In this document: positions 1-8,378 of the stretch, piece after piece
Position numbering within the stretch: position 1 is the stretch's first letter
How the letters are laid out: each line of letters opens with the position of its first letter
From: Motilimonas pumila
Lineage (GTDB): Bacteria > Pseudomonadota > Gammaproteobacteria > Enterobacterales > CBDFNC01
Direction of reading: 5' to 3'
DNA: 33,742 bases
NCBI RefSeq assembly: GCF_003596335.1
Contig: NZ_QZCH01000035.1
Location: 1-33,742, forward strand
The notes under the pieces: generated by a model
The model's input: the letters and a program-made list of their open reading frames with translations, nothing else
What the model was told of the DNA's origin: nothing
The model's database searches: none
Made by a program: the position numbers and the translations under genes

Positions 1-73
1 GTACTAGCTCAGCTGGTAGAGCGCGACCTTGCCAAGGTCGAGGTCACGAGTTCGAACCTCGTGTACCGCTCCA
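1..73 (+). tRNA. glyT-like: tRNA-Gly (anticodon GCC), 5' end cut by window edge
   Basis: The anticodon stem (24-28 with 36-40) closes a seven-base loop with anticodon GCC at 31-33, which reads glycine codons. The T stem (46-50 with 58-62) encloses the canonical loop TTCGAAC at 51-57. The 3' acceptor strand is 63-69, followed by discriminator T70 and an encoded CCA at 71-73. The first four bases pair with 63-66, so exactly three 5' bases are missing and must lie just before the window. No intrinsic terminator is evident after the CCA. Confidence 0.95.
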
Positions 74-91
74 AATTTCTTTTGTTACTCC

Positions 92-121
92 TTGAAAATT
101 ATCTCTCATTCAATTTAATAA
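92..121 (+). promoter_or_regulatory. possible sigma70 promoter for the DinB-family gene
   Basis: TTGAAA at 92-97 is followed after 16 nt by TTTAAT (114-119), or after 18 nt by TAATAA (116-121). It lies in the AT-rich gap between the tRNA and the next gene. AT-rich DNA gives such matches by chance, so this is tentative. The gene might instead be read through from the tRNA. Confidence 0.3.
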
Positions 122-189
122 TTAATACTATTTAGATCACTGATTCTATTATTCTTGTGCTTTGCCTTTATTATTTAGGAACAATGCCC

Positions 190-735
190 ATGAGTATTTG
201 TCAGCATTTTCAGCTGCTTGCTAAATATAATTCGCGTATGAATCGACAAGTTTATGGTCAAGCAAAGCAACTTGATTTCGCCGTATTGCAACAAGACCAA
301 GGGGCTTTTTTCGGTTCGATATGGGGTACTTTAAACCATATAATGGTCGGGGATTTAATCTGGTTAGGGCGCTTTGAAGCTTGCTCTGACGAATTTACCG
401 CATTGTCGCCGCTACGTGATATTGCAGTGCCACGTCAACTTAATCAGATTTTGTTCCAAGATTATAATCAGCTCAATCAAGCGCGGACGCAGATTGACGA
501 TGCCTTGAGCACTTGGTTTACGGACACGAATGATAGCCAATTAAATGTTCCATGTTGTTACACCAATACCGCAGGTCAAAGCAGTGCCCGGCCATTGCCT
601 GCGCTCATTAACCATTTATTCAACCATCAAACTCATCACCGAGGTCAGGTATCAACGCTATTAAGCCAACTTGGCGTGGATATCGGCACGACCGACTTGT
701 TACTCGATATTCCAGAATTACGTCATGATAAATAA
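190..735 (+). CDS. DinB-superfamily protein (putative metal-dependent four-helix protein)
   Basis: The 181-residue product has the DinB layout. An N-terminal helix with HFQLLAKYN is followed by GTLNHIMVGDLIWLGRF, with the first metal histidine near residue 50, and a C-terminal NHLFNHQTHHRGQ segment carries the other histidines (about 146 and 150). This His triad is typical of DinB/YfiT metal-binding bundles. Members act in thiol-dependent transferase or hydrolase reactions or are damage-induced, but the substrate cannot be read here. I chose ATG 190 because AGGA (177-180) sits nine bases upstream; ATG 184 would be only three bases away. The gene is followed after 13 nt by a small unknown gene whose ribosome binding site overlaps this stop codon, suggesting co-transcription. 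Confidence 0.85.
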   Translation: MSICQHFQLLAKYNSRMNRQVYGQAKQLDFAVLQQDQGAFFGSIWGTLNHIMVGDLIWLGRFEACSDEFTALSPLRDIAVPRQLNQILFQDYNQLNQARTQIDDALSTWFTDTNDSQLNVPCCYTNTAGQSSARPLPALINHLFNHQTHHRGQVSTLLSQLGVDIGTTDLLLDIPELRHDK

Positions 736-748
736 GGAGCGCCATGTC

Positions 749-973
749 ATGTGCTTACCAGAGCAAATAAAGCAAAAGATAATTACCGTATGCGATAAAA
801 AAATAGCAAGCAAAGGCGACAATGTTGGCGTTTCTTTTTATGCTTTCTTCGCAAATAAAAATGATGATCCGGAAAGCTTAATGGCAGTGGCGAGGTGGTG
901 GATAGAAACACAGCAGTTAGATCACTTTGAAAAAGCAGTGAAAATAAAAGCCATGGTGGAGGCCATGGCTTAA
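749..973 (+). CDS. hypothetical 74-residue protein, cotranscribed with DinB-family gene
   Basis: I do not recognise this family. The reading frame encodes 74 residues starting MCLPEQIKQK and ending KAMVEAMA. It is probably mostly helical and soluble, with a central GDNVGVSFYAFFANKN stretch, a DPESLMAVARWW segment and a lysine-rich C-terminal helix; there is no signal peptide or membrane span. A strong AAGGAG at 734-739, overlapping the upstream stop codon, is nine bases from ATG 749, which supports translation and coupling to the DinB-family gene. The frame stays open further upstream (ATG 725), but that start lacks a ribosome binding site. The last codons overlap a hairpin that looks like the terminator of the converging ppgK. 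Confidence 0.7.
   Translation: MCLPEQIKQKIITVCDKKIASKGDNVGVSFYAFFANKNDDPESLMAVARWWIETQQLDHFEKAVKIKAMVEAMA
936..971 (-). terminator. intrinsic terminator of ppgK, inside the end of the 74-aa gene
   Basis: Read on the minus strand, a perfect nine-base-pair stem (971-963 with 956-948, arm AAGCCATGG) closes a six-base loop and runs into TTTTATTTTC (949-940). This is a good Rho-independent terminator about 27 nt after the ppgK stop. It lies entirely within the last codons and stop of the converging plus-strand gene. On the plus strand no U-tract follows the stem, so it should act in one direction. Confidence 0.7.
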
Positions 974-997
974 GGGGTTACTGCTTGACTTAACTCA

Positions 998-1735
998 CTA
1001 CAATTGGCTTTGGGCGTAAAGCGCTGCGCCTATGATGCCGGCTTGATTAAGTGACTGAGCAGGAATAACCTCTGCGTTGGTCTCAAGCTGATGGATAAAC
1101 TTGTCCATTTTTTTACTCGCGCCGCCACCCAAAATAAAGCAATCGGGAGACATCAAGAACTCCATGCGTTGTAAGTATTTGTTAAAGCGTTTACCCCATT
1201 TGTTCCAACCTAGGTCTTCACGTTTACGGGCAGAGTCTGCCACTAAGTGTTCGGCTACTTCCCCTTCAAGTATGATATGACCAAACTCGGTATTGGGCAG
1301 CAATTGACCATTGGTAAAAACCGCGGTGCCAATACCAGTACCGATTGTCACTAGTACAACCACACCTTGTTTATCTTTACCCGCGCCAAAGCTAAATTCG
1401 GCCATGCCAGCCGCATCAGCGTCATTAACCACGAAACAAGGATTTTGGGTAGCTTCGCTGAATAAGGTTGCTGCGTCGGTTTCAATCCAAGTCTTATCAA
1501 TGTTAGACGCCGTTTTTGCGACGCCGTGCACCACGGTGGCGGGAAAACCACAACCAATCGGCCCTTGCCATTGAAAGTGTTTTACTAACTCAGCAACTGT
1601 CTCTGCAACAGCCGAAGGGGTTGCGGGTTGCGGTGTAGGAATACGGTGACGTTCAGTGACAAGTTCACCTGTCTCGGTATCAACGATGGCGCCTTTAATG
1701 CCTGAGCCGCCAATATCTACTCCTAAAATTTGCAT
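998..1735 (-). CDS. ppgK: polyphosphate glucokinase (ROK family)
   Basis: The 245-residue protein phosphorylates glucose to glucose 6-phosphate, probably using inorganic polyphosphate and/or ATP. The N-terminal phosphate loop [11 protein letters not shown] lies at 5-15, the catalytic NDADAAG with its aspartate at 104-110, the second phosphate motif GTGIGTA at 132-138, and the NTEFGH sugar-binding motif at 148-153. The run TPQPATP and the [14 protein letters not shown] region match actinobacterial strictly/bifunctional PPGKs rather than E. coli Glk or zinc-containing ROK repressors; the ROK zinc-finger cysteines and a DNA-binding domain are absent. Length fits the family. The gene is monocistronic, with a 173-nt upstream gap and its own terminator. 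The donor preference (polyphosphate versus ATP) is inferred from resemblance only. Confidence 0.85.
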   Translation of the reverse strand: MQILGVDIGGSGIKGAIVDTETGELVTERHRIPTPQPATPSAVAETVAELVKHFQWQGPIGCGFPATVVHGVAKTASNIDKTWIETDAATLFSEATQNPCFVVNDADAAGMAEFSFGAGKDKQGVVVLVTIGTGIGTAVFTNGQLLPNTEFGHIILEGEVAEHLVADSARKREDLGWNKWGKRFNKYLQRMEFLMSPDCFILGGGASKKMDKFIHQLETNAEVIPAQSLNQAGIIGAALYAQSQL

Positions 1736-1794
1736 AAAATCTACCTATTTGCTCTCTATGGCTTAAGCATGCCGCTAAATCTCTGATTTGACAA

Positions 1795-1860
1795 GTTACA
1801 GTCCCCCATCCTGTGGACTGTATTAAGCGTTTGAAGAGCAGCAGGCAATGGACTGTAACC
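1795..1860. repeat. three-copy inverted motif with competing hairpins, queG-ppgK gap
   Basis: GTTACAGTCC at 1795-1804 is complementary to GGACTGTAAC at 1850-1859 (ten base pairs, long loop). Its inner part ACAGTCC (1798-1804) is also complementary to GGACTGT at 1815-1821 (seven base pairs, ten-base loop). The two structures exclude each other. They lie 60-125 nt upstream of the ppgK start, on the leader or promoter side. They could be an operator, an attenuator or chance. Confidence 0.4.
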
Positions 1861-1908
1861 TCTAGGGGAGTGCGCGATACACTACTGCGCAAGGGGCACA
1901 ATGCGCGC

Positions 1909-3033
1909 TTAGGCGTCTCGAGGAAGGCCTTTTTCTATGCTTCGGGTAAGGCGTAAGGTTTTTTTACTGACACTAGGACGGCTTTTTTGTTGCGATAACG
2001 CCCATTGAATATGCTCTTTCACAAGCTCACTGGTAGAGGCTTCAAGGGCCGATTCAAGAGCTACGATTATGTCTTCTGAGTAATTTGCATTACCCAAACC
2101 CACTGCAATATTGCGTTGCCAGCGTTCAAAGCCAATTCGGCGAATTGGTGAGCCCTGGGTGCGCTCTAAAAACTCCGCTTCGGTCCAATTTAATAAGGTC
2201 AATAACTCTTGGCTTTTTAATAATTGGCGAGGATGAAAATCTTGCTCATCGGTAATTTGTGCGTAGCGATTCCAAGGGCAAATAAGCTGGCAGTCGTCAC
2301 AGCCATATATACGATTTCCGATTAATGGTCGAAACTCTTCTGGAATAGGGCCGTCTAACTCTATGGTCAAGTAAGAAATGCATCGCCTAGCGTCGACGAC
2401 ATAAGGCTCAATAATGGCATTGGTTGGGCAAATTTTGATGCAAGCGACGCAAGCACCGCATTTTTCTTGCACAGGCTTATCAACGGGTAAGGGGATGTTG
2501 ACTAATATTTCGCCTAGAAAAAACCACGACCCAGACTCTTCGTCGAGCACTAAAGTATGTTTCCCAACCCAGCCTAAACCGGCTTTAGCCGCTAAAGGCC
2601 GCTCCAAAATAGGCGCAGAATCAACAAATGGTCGGTAGTTAAGATCAGAGACTTGCAGCTTTATTTTTTCACCTAACTGCTTCAGCCTAGCTCGCATCAC
2701 TTTGTGGTAGTCTCGCCCTAATGCATAACGGCTGATGTAGGCGGTATCTGATTGCTTTAAATCTTTAGCAAAGCTGGCGTCGGGAGGCAGGTAATCCATT
2801 CGCGCAGAAATCACTCTGACCGTCCCCGGTAATAACTCAGCAGGCCTGGCCCGCATCATGCCATGGCGTGCCATGTATTCCATTTCACCGTGGTATTGGT
2901 TGTCAAGCCACTGTTGTAAAGTGGCTTCATGTTGACTGAGATCGATATCTGAAATGCCCACTTTTTGAAAGCCTAGCGCTTTACCCCATTGCTTGATATC
3001 TTGGGCCAGTTTGTGCAAGTCAATATTTGACAT
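1909..3033 (-). CDS. queG: epoxyqueuosine reductase
   Basis: This cobalamin- and iron-sulfur-dependent cytoplasmic enzyme reduces epoxyqueuosine to queuosine in tRNA wobble position 34, the last step of Q biosynthesis. The 374-residue protein has the DUF1730 N-terminal cobalamin-binding region with PFVDSAPILER (the likely catalytic Asp near 138). Two 4Fe-4S sites follow: C192, C195, C198, C202 (CGACVACIKICP) and C218, C245, C248, C252 (YGCDDCQLICPWN). The C-terminus is a HEAT-like region. Start codon ATG 3033 is only four bases from the divergent nnr start, so each promoter must lie inside or overlap the other gene. The same queG/nnr divergence is known in E. coli. Confidence 0.95.
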   Translation of the reverse strand: MSNIDLHKLAQDIKQWGKALGFQKVGISDIDLSQHEATLQQWLDNQYHGEMEYMARHGMMRARPAELLPGTVRVISARMDYLPPDASFAKDLKQSDTAYISRYALGRDYHKVMRARLKQLGEKIKLQVSDLNYRPFVDSAPILERPLAAKAGLGWVGKHTLVLDEESGSWFFLGEILVNIPLPVDKPVQEKCGACVACIKICPTNAIIEPYVVDARRCISYLTIELDGPIPEEFRPLIGNRIYGCDDCQLICPWNRYAQITDEQDFHPRQLLKSQELLTLLNWTEAEFLERTQGSPIRRIGFERWQRNIAVGLGNANYSEDIIVALESALEASTSELVKEHIQWALSQQKSRPSVSKKTLRLTRSIEKGLPRDA

Positions 3034-3037
3034 TTAA

Positions 3038-4546
3038 ATGGATTCAGCGGCTATGAAACAAGTCACCAGTTTACCACATCCCCTTTGGCGCGGTCAGCAA
3101 GTTCGAGATTTTGAAGGCCTGGCGGCTTCCGCGGTAGGTATCACAACTTATGCGTTAATGGACCGTGCTGGCCGAAGTGCCTTTCAGCAACTGCAACTTC
3201 GCTGGCCAGAAGCACAAAACATTTTAGTGTTATGTGGCCACGGCAACAACGGTGGTGACGGTTATGTATTGGCCGCCTTAGCCAAAGATGCGGGCCTTCA
3301 TGTGCAAGTATGCCATCTAGGTGAGCCCAGTAGTTTAAGTGGGGATGCTGCCACCGCTCGTAACGCATGGTTGGTGGAGCAAGGCGTCAGTCATGAAGTT
3401 GTGTTGGCCAATTACGACGTCGACGTGATAGTTGATGGCCTCATCGGTACAGGGTTAAGTGGTGAAGTACGCCCTGAGTACCAGCAAGTGATTAGCGCAA
3501 TTAATCACGCTTCATGTCCGGTGTTAGCTTTGGATGTGCCTTCTGGTTTGTGCGCAGATACAGGTGATGTAGCCAGCGTAGCGGTAGAGGCGGATGTCAC
3601 GTTGAGCTTTGTGGCGTTAAAGCAAGGTCTATTTACCGGCCAAGCCGCACAGTATTGCGGTGAGGTTGTGTATGATGGATTAGGTATTGAGCATGAATTC
3701 CAGCAACAAGGTCAGACCTTGGTTGAGCGAGTAGAGTACGGACAATTATGTGGCTTACTCAAGCAGCGACATAAAGCGAGCCATAAAGGGCACTTTGGCA
3801 AAGTGGCTTTAGCCGGTGGTAACCTAGGCATGCCGGGCGCACTGCGCATGGCGGGCGAAGCATGCCAACGCACGGGCGCCGGCATAGTAAAAGCCGTCAC
3901 GCGAGATGAGAATATTCTGGCTATGTTATCTGGTCGCCCAGAGTTGATGGTGCAAAGTTTTAATGGTGACGATTGGCAATTAAATGAGGTGCTAGCTTGG
4001 GCGAGCACCTTAGTCGTAGGGCCCGGATTAGGCCAAGACGAGTGGGCTAAAACCTTGCTAACTCGCTTTTTAGATAACCTTCTGCCAAAAGTCGTGGATG
4101 CAGACGCATTAAAGCTACTGGTGGAGATGCCACAGTGGCACGATAACTGGATCTTAACGCCGCACCCTGGTGAAGCCGCTCACTTACTGGGTTGCTCTAT
4201 CGATAAAGTCGAGCGAGACAGGTTCACCGCCGTTAGGAATATTCAACAGAGTTTTGGTGGCGTAGTGGTATTAAAAGGCTCGGGAACATTAATTTACGAT
4301 GGTAAGACGCTACTTGTTGCTAACGTGGGGAACCCCGGCATGGCGAGCGGTGGCATGGGTGACGTGTTATCAGGTATTATAGGCGGCTTATTAGGGCAAG
4401 GTTTAAGCTTGTTTGACGCCGCGGCGTTAGGCGTATGTATTCACGGACAAAGTGCTGACCTTGCCGCTCAATATGGTGAGCGGGGTTTATTAGCCAGTGA
4501 CTTACTGCCCTTTGTGAGGCAATTAGTTAACCCTAAAATAGATTAA
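3038..4546 (+). CDS. nnr: bifunctional NAD(P)H-hydrate epimerase / ADP-dependent dehydratase
   Basis: This enzyme repairs damaged NADH and NADPH hydrates. The N-terminal YjeF_N epimerase domain (about 1-235) has GHGNNGGDG at 67-75, DGLIGTG at 133-139 and LDVPSG at 165-170. The C-terminal ribokinase-like dehydratase domain (about 245-500) has KGHFGKVALAGG at 250-261, VDADALKLL at 353-361, TPHPGE at 374-379, VLKGSGT at 411-417 and NPGMASGGMGD at 432-442, ending in the catalytic Asp. Length 502 is normal for the fusion. ATG 3038 is used; ATG 3053 is an alternative, and neither has a strong ribosome binding site. It begins the plus-strand run leading through tsaE, amiB and mutL. Confidence 0.95.
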   Translation: MDSAAMKQVTSLPHPLWRGQQVRDFEGLAASAVGITTYALMDRAGRSAFQQLQLRWPEAQNILVLCGHGNNGGDGYVLAALAKDAGLHVQVCHLGEPSSLSGDAATARNAWLVEQGVSHEVVLANYDVDVIVDGLIGTGLSGEVRPEYQQVISAINHASCPVLALDVPSGLCADTGDVASVAVEADVTLSFVALKQGLFTGQAAQYCGEVVYDGLGIEHEFQQQGQTLVERVEYGQLCGLLKQRHKASHKGHFGKVALAGGNLGMPGALRMAGEACQRTGAGIVKAVTRDENILAMLSGRPELMVQSFNGDDWQLNEVLAWASTLVVGPGLGQDEWAKTLLTRFLDNLLPKVVDADALKLLVEMPQWHDNWILTPHPGEAAHLLGCSIDKVERDRFTAVRNIQQSFGGVVVLKGSGTLIYDGKTLLVANVGNPGMASGGMGDVLSGIIGGLLGQGLSLFDAAALGVCIHGQSADLAAQYGERGLLASDLLPFVRQLVNPKID

Positions 4547-4566
4547 TGATCGTTTAACAGTGGTGT

Positions 4567-5037
4567 ATGGCGTTGAAATTTAAAACGGAATTATTAGATG
4601 ATGTGGCAACCGTCGAGTTTGGTGGCCGCTTGAGTCAAGCTTGTGAGCAAGCGTGTTGCATTTTCTTATACGGCGACCTTGGCGCGGGTAAAACCACTTT
4701 AACCCGTGGCTTTATTCAAGGCTTAGGCCATACAGGTAATGTGAAAAGCCCTACTTACACCTTGGTGGAGCCTTATGAATTGGCTAACTGGCAGGTGAAT
4801 CATTTCGATTTGTATCGCTTGGGCGATCCCGAAGAGCTTGAATTTATGGGGATTCGTGACTATTTTTCCGAGCGTAGCCATTGCTTGATTGAGTGGCCAG
4901 ACAAAGGCGAGGGCATCTTGCCACAAGCTGATTTGAGTGTCACGCTCACCTATGTTGCCAACCATCGTACGGTGGAGGTCATCGCACTTAGCCCCCTTGG
5001 GGAAGATGTTGTAGAGAAATTGAGCCAAAATGTTTAA
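4567..5037 (+). CDS. tsaE: tRNA threonylcarbamoyladenosine biosynthesis ATPase TsaE
   Basis: TsaE is the small ATPase that works with TsaB and TsaD to place the t6A modification at position 37 of ANN-decoding tRNAs. The 156-residue product has a Walker A loop GDLGAGKTT at 36-44, the SPTYTLVEPY segment at 61-70, HFDLYRL at 79-85 and the IEWPDKG motif at 108-114, all characteristic of the family. It starts 20 nt after nnr and its 3' end overlaps amiB by 8 nt, so the two are probably translationally coupled. Confidence 0.95.
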   Translation: MALKFKTELLDDVATVEFGGRLSQACEQACCIFLYGDLGAGKTTLTRGFIQGLGHTGNVKSPTYTLVEPYELANWQVNHFDLYRLGDPEELEFMGIRDYFSERSHCLIEWPDKGEGILPQADLSVTLTYVANHRTVEVIALSPLGEDVVEKLSQNV

Positions 5038-6343
5038 AACAACTTTATCTAAGCTGTTCATATTACTGACTTGTTGGTGGCTGAGCTTTGCCGCTTTAGG
5101 GACCTCGTTGGAAGGCGTGCGTATTTGGCCTTCCCCAGACAATACTCGTGTGGTGTTGGATTTAAGCAAGGCGCCTAAATACACTTATTTTACTTTGACC
5201 AATCCGAATCGCATTGTGGTGGACATTCAAGGCAAGCCGCAAGACTTCAACTTTACTAAGGTAAAAAATACCAGCCCTTTGCTAAAGGAAATTCGCAAAA
5301 GTAGCGCTAAAAAGCCCAATACTTTCCGTTTGGTATTGGAGCTAAAAGAAGCGACAAAACCGATTATATTCAGTTTAACCCCTACTAAGCCCTACGGCGA
5401 CCGCTTAGTCATGGACTTGCCTCACTCGGCAGCATTAAGTAAAACCAAGGTTGAAATCAGTCAACCCAGCAGCGAGCGAGACATAGTGATTGCCGTTGAT
5501 GCGGGGCACGGCGGTGATGACCCTGGTGCTTTAGGTAAGCGCACTTACGAGAAAAATATTACCTTAACCATCGCTAAGCAGGTGGCGGCTAAGATCAATC
5601 GTGAAAAAGGCATGCAGGCCATTTTGGTTCGCAGTGGTGACTATTACATTAACTTGAATAAGCGCTCTGAAATTGCTCGAAAATCCCAAGCTGATTTATT
5701 GGTCTCTATCCATGCTGACGGGTTTAAAAACCCCAAGCCAAGGGGCGCTTCGGTGTGGGTATTGTCTACCCGGCGGGCGAATTCAGAAATCGGTCGCTGG
5801 ATAGAAAAACACGAAGAACAATCTGAACTGTTAGGTGGCGCGGGTGAGGTCATCAATAATACGGAACAAGATCTGTTTTTAACGCGTACCTTACTTGATA
5901 TGTCGATGGACCATTCCATGAATACCGGTTATGGCGTAAGTGTGGAAGTACTCAAAGAGTTAGGCAAGGTTACCAAGTTGCATAAAAAGCGCCCTGAGCA
6001 TGCTAGCTTAGCGGTGTTAAAGTCCCCCGATATCCCTTCTTTGTTGGTAGAAGCAGGGTTCATTACTAACCATGAAGAAGAAAACCTACTTCGCAGCAAA
6101 GCGCATCAAAAGAAAATTGCCAATGCGGTTTACGTAGGTATTAAGCGTCATTTTGAAAACTCTCCCCCTGCCGGCACCTATTTTGCGGCTATTGCAGCTA
6201 AGTCACACATAGTGCAACGGGGTGAGAATTTGTCGGTGATCGCGAAACGTTACGGCGTAACGGTATCGCAATTAAAGCGAGCGAATAAGTTAAAGTCTGA
6301 TACCTTGCGAGTGGATCAAGAACTTAAGATCCCGAACAGCTGA
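5030..6343 (+). CDS. amiB: N-acetylmuramoyl-L-alanine amidase with AMIN and LysM domains
   Basis: This periplasmic zinc amidase cleaves the amide bond between MurNAc and the stem peptide to split septal peptidoglycan during division. The 437-residue protein has a signal peptide (about 1-24), an AMIN septum-targeting domain (about 28-128), the amidase_3 domain (about 152-372) and one C-terminal LysM (392-436, [18 protein letters not shown]). Likely zinc ligands are H160 (DAGHGG), E174 and H228 (SIHADGF), with catalytic E341 (LLVEAGF). The region around 255-300 should be the autoinhibitory helix that EnvC/NlpD-type activators displace. Position between tsaE and mutL, and the single LysM, indicate AmiB rather than AmiA or AmiC. 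The start overlaps tsaE by 8 nt. Confidence 0.95.
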   Translation: MFKTTLSKLFILLTCWWLSFAALGTSLEGVRIWPSPDNTRVVLDLSKAPKYTYFTLTNPNRIVVDIQGKPQDFNFTKVKNTSPLLKEIRKSSAKKPNTFRLVLELKEATKPIIFSLTPTKPYGDRLVMDLPHSAALSKTKVEISQPSSERDIVIAVDAGHGGDDPGALGKRTYEKNITLTIAKQVAAKINREKGMQAILVRSGDYYINLNKRSEIARKSQADLLVSIHADGFKNPKPRGASVWVLSTRRANSEIGRWIEKHEEQSELLGGAGEVINNTEQDLFLTRTLLDMSMDHSMNTGYGVSVEVLKELGKVTKLHKKRPEHASLAVLKSPDIPSLLVEAGFITNHEEENLLRSKAHQKKIANAVYVGIKRHFENSPPAGTYFAAIAAKSHIVQRGENLSVIAKRYGVTVSQLKRANKLKSDTLRVDQELKIPNS

Positions 6344-6344
6344 T

Positions 6345-8378
6345 ATGAGTATTCAAATACTACCGGCTCGCTTGGCGAACCAAATTGCCGCCGGGGAAGT
6401 GGTTGAGCGGCCGGCTTCAGTGGTAAAAGAGTTGGTGGAAAATAGCCTAGATGCTGGTGCTACCAAGATAGAAGTTGAGCTGCAGCAAGGTGGCGCCAAG
6501 TCTATTTTAATTCGAGACAATGGTTGTGGCGTAGACAAAGCCCAACTTGAGTTGGCGTTAAGTCGCCATGCTACCAGTAAATTGACCAGTTTGGATGACT
6601 TGGAAGCCATTGTCAGCTTAGGCTTTCGCGGGGAAGCGCTGGCCAGTATCAGTTCAGTGTCCAGACTCGCATTTAGTTCAAAACCGGCGCAGCAGCCGCA
6701 AGCTTGGCAAGCGATTGCAGAAGGCCGTGATATGCAGGTGCAAGTACAGCCCACTGCACACCCAAATGGTACTAGCGTTGAAGTGGCAGATCTGTTTTTC
6801 AATACGCCAGCTCGGCGGCGCTTTCTCAAGTCTGAGAAAACCGAGTTTTCCCATATCGACACCTTGATAAAGCGTTTGGCCTTGAGTCACTTTGAAGTGC
6901 ACTTTATCTTAAAGCACAATGGCAAAGTGGTGCGTAACTTTCGACCTGCGACTACCTTAGCGCAGAAAGAAAAGCGTGTAGCTGCCATTTGCTCTGGGCA
7001 ATTTATGCAACACGCGCTGGCGGTTGAAGCCTGTCACGGCGACATTCGTGTTTCAGGTTGGATCGTTGAGCCTAGCGGAGCAAGAGGGCAAAACGATGCT
7101 CAGTATTGTTATGTTAATGGCCGCATGATGCGCGATAAACTGATTAATCACGCTATTCGCCAAGCATACGCTGAGCAATTGCCGAGTGAACTGTTCGCGG
7201 CGTATGTGCTCTACATCGACTTGCCCCCGAGCGAGGTTGACGTGAACGTGCACCCCGCTAAGCATGAAGTGCGTTTTCATCAGTCCCGTTTAGTGCACGA
7301 TTTTATCTTACAAACGTTGCAAAGCGCATTAAAGAGTACCCAAGGCCAAGCTAATGGTACTCAGCTAAACGTGGCAAGTGTACGAGAAGTAGCTGCTGAA
7401 TCCTCGTCTTGGCACAGTAGCAGCCATGTCGATGCAAGCGGGACAGCTTCGCATCCTGTAGAGCAGTATAACGCTTATCCCAATTCTGATTTAACGTCTG
7501 ACGGTAGTGGGCAGTCAAATACTTCGGCCTATGCAACTGCCGCGGCGCACCCAGGAAAACATCAATACCAAGGTGGTCAGCAAGTGAGCCAAGCAGATAT
7601 TGCCCGCTACAGCGCCCTGCTTGATACCCGAGATACCTTAAGCGACGAGGCGCTCTCTGAGGCGGCACAAACGTCGCAAATAACTCAGGCGTATACCGCG
7701 GGTGAAGCCGTGAAACAGCAAAAGCCTGTTGGTGAACATGAGCCCTTGCCTTGGCGAGAGGGAGAAAGTCAGCACTCTACAGCGGCAACACCCGTAAACT
7801 TGCCTCAGAACGCCTCCTCTGAACTTGGCAAACCGATAGCGCTGGTTGAGCCAAATTACGTGTTATTGCAGCGCCAAGAATTATGTATTTTGTCTTTGCC
7901 TCATGGCTGGCGTTATGTTTGTAAAAGTCAGTTATTGGGTTACTGGCATCAGGGCGGCCCTTCTCAGCCTTTATTGTTACCCCTTTCTATCAAGGTGGGT
8001 GAGAGCCTGGCTGCGGTGGCTGAATTTCATTTATCCAGTTTAAATAAGTTAGGCATTGGATTGAAATCACCGGGTCGAGGCACCATTATTGTTACTAAGG
8101 TACCGCCACAAATGCGTGAAGTGCCTTTGGCTGATGTTATTGCTGCGATGGTCCAGTTTTTACAAAGCTATAATGATGTTTTAAAAGGCGATACCGCAGT
8201 GGCTTTATGTGACTTTATTAGCGTGCAATTAATGGCCCATAAATCGTTCAATCAGTGGTCTCAAGCCGAGCTGCTATTACAGCAATTAACACCCATTTTA
8301 ACGCAGCAGCCAGACTTACTTGCATTAATTACCCGGCCTTTAAACATTACCGCAACCATAAAAGAGTTCTCATTGTGA
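6345..8378 (+). CDS. mutL: DNA mismatch repair protein MutL
   Basis: MutL couples mismatch recognition by MutS to strand nicking and unwinding. The N-terminal GHKL ATPase contains [18 protein letters not shown] (E29, N33), RDNGCG near 58-63, [10 protein letters not shown] at about 93-102 and the [13 protein letters not shown] segment near 300. A polar, Gln/Ser/Ala-rich linker (about 335-495) joins the dimerisation domain. The DQHAxxERxxYE endonuclease motif is not present, as in E. coli, which fits Dam/MutH-directed repair; the genes for Dam and MutH are not in this window. At 677 residues it is longer than the 615-residue E. coli protein, mostly in the linker. It starts one base after the amiB stop and overlaps miaA by one base. 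Confidence 0.95.
   Translation: MSIQILPARLANQIAAGEVVERPASVVKELVENSLDAGATKIEVELQQGGAKSILIRDNGCGVDKAQLELALSRHATSKLTSLDDLEAIVSLGFRGEALASISSVSRLAFSSKPAQQPQAWQAIAEGRDMQVQVQPTAHPNGTSVEVADLFFNTPARRRFLKSEKTEFSHIDTLIKRLALSHFEVHFILKHNGKVVRNFRPATTLAQKEKRVAAICSGQFMQHALAVEACHGDIRVSGWIVEPSGARGQNDAQYCYVNGRMMRDKLINHAIRQAYAEQLPSELFAAYVLYIDLPPSEVDVNVHPAKHEVRFHQSRLVHDFILQTLQSALKSTQGQANGTQLNVASVREVAAESSSWHSSSHVDASGTASHPVEQYNAYPNSDLTSDGSGQSNTSAYATAAAHPGKHQYQGGQQVSQADIARYSALLDTRDTLSDEALSEAAQTSQITQAYTAGEAVKQQKPVGEHEPLPWREGESQHSTAATPVNLPQNASSELGKPIALVEPNYVLLQRQELCILSLPHGWRYVCKSQLLGYWHQGGPSQPLLLPLSIKVGESLAAVAEFHLSSLNKLGIGLKSPGRGTIIVTKVPPQMREVPLADVIAAMVQFLQSYNDVLKGDTAVALCDFISVQLMAHKSFNQWSQAELLLQQLTPILTQQPDLLALITRPLNITATIKEFSL

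Noticed and set aside
1695..1901. 68-residue minus-strand open frame across the ppgK-queG gap
   Set aside because: It overlaps the ppgK start in another frame, has no ribosome binding site and the product resembles no protein.
6353..6862. 169-residue minus-strand frame antisense to mutL
   Set aside because: Lies wholly within the conserved ATPase domain of mutL and has no initiation signal.
7351..7668. 105-residue frame antisense to the MutL linker
   Set aside because: The linker is fast evolving and GC-variable, so long antisense frames are expected; no ribosome binding site.
8255..8377. Upstream extension of miaA into mutL
   Set aside because: Homology to MiaA starts at the ATG overlapping the mutL stop; the 41 extra codons are the shifted reading of mutL.
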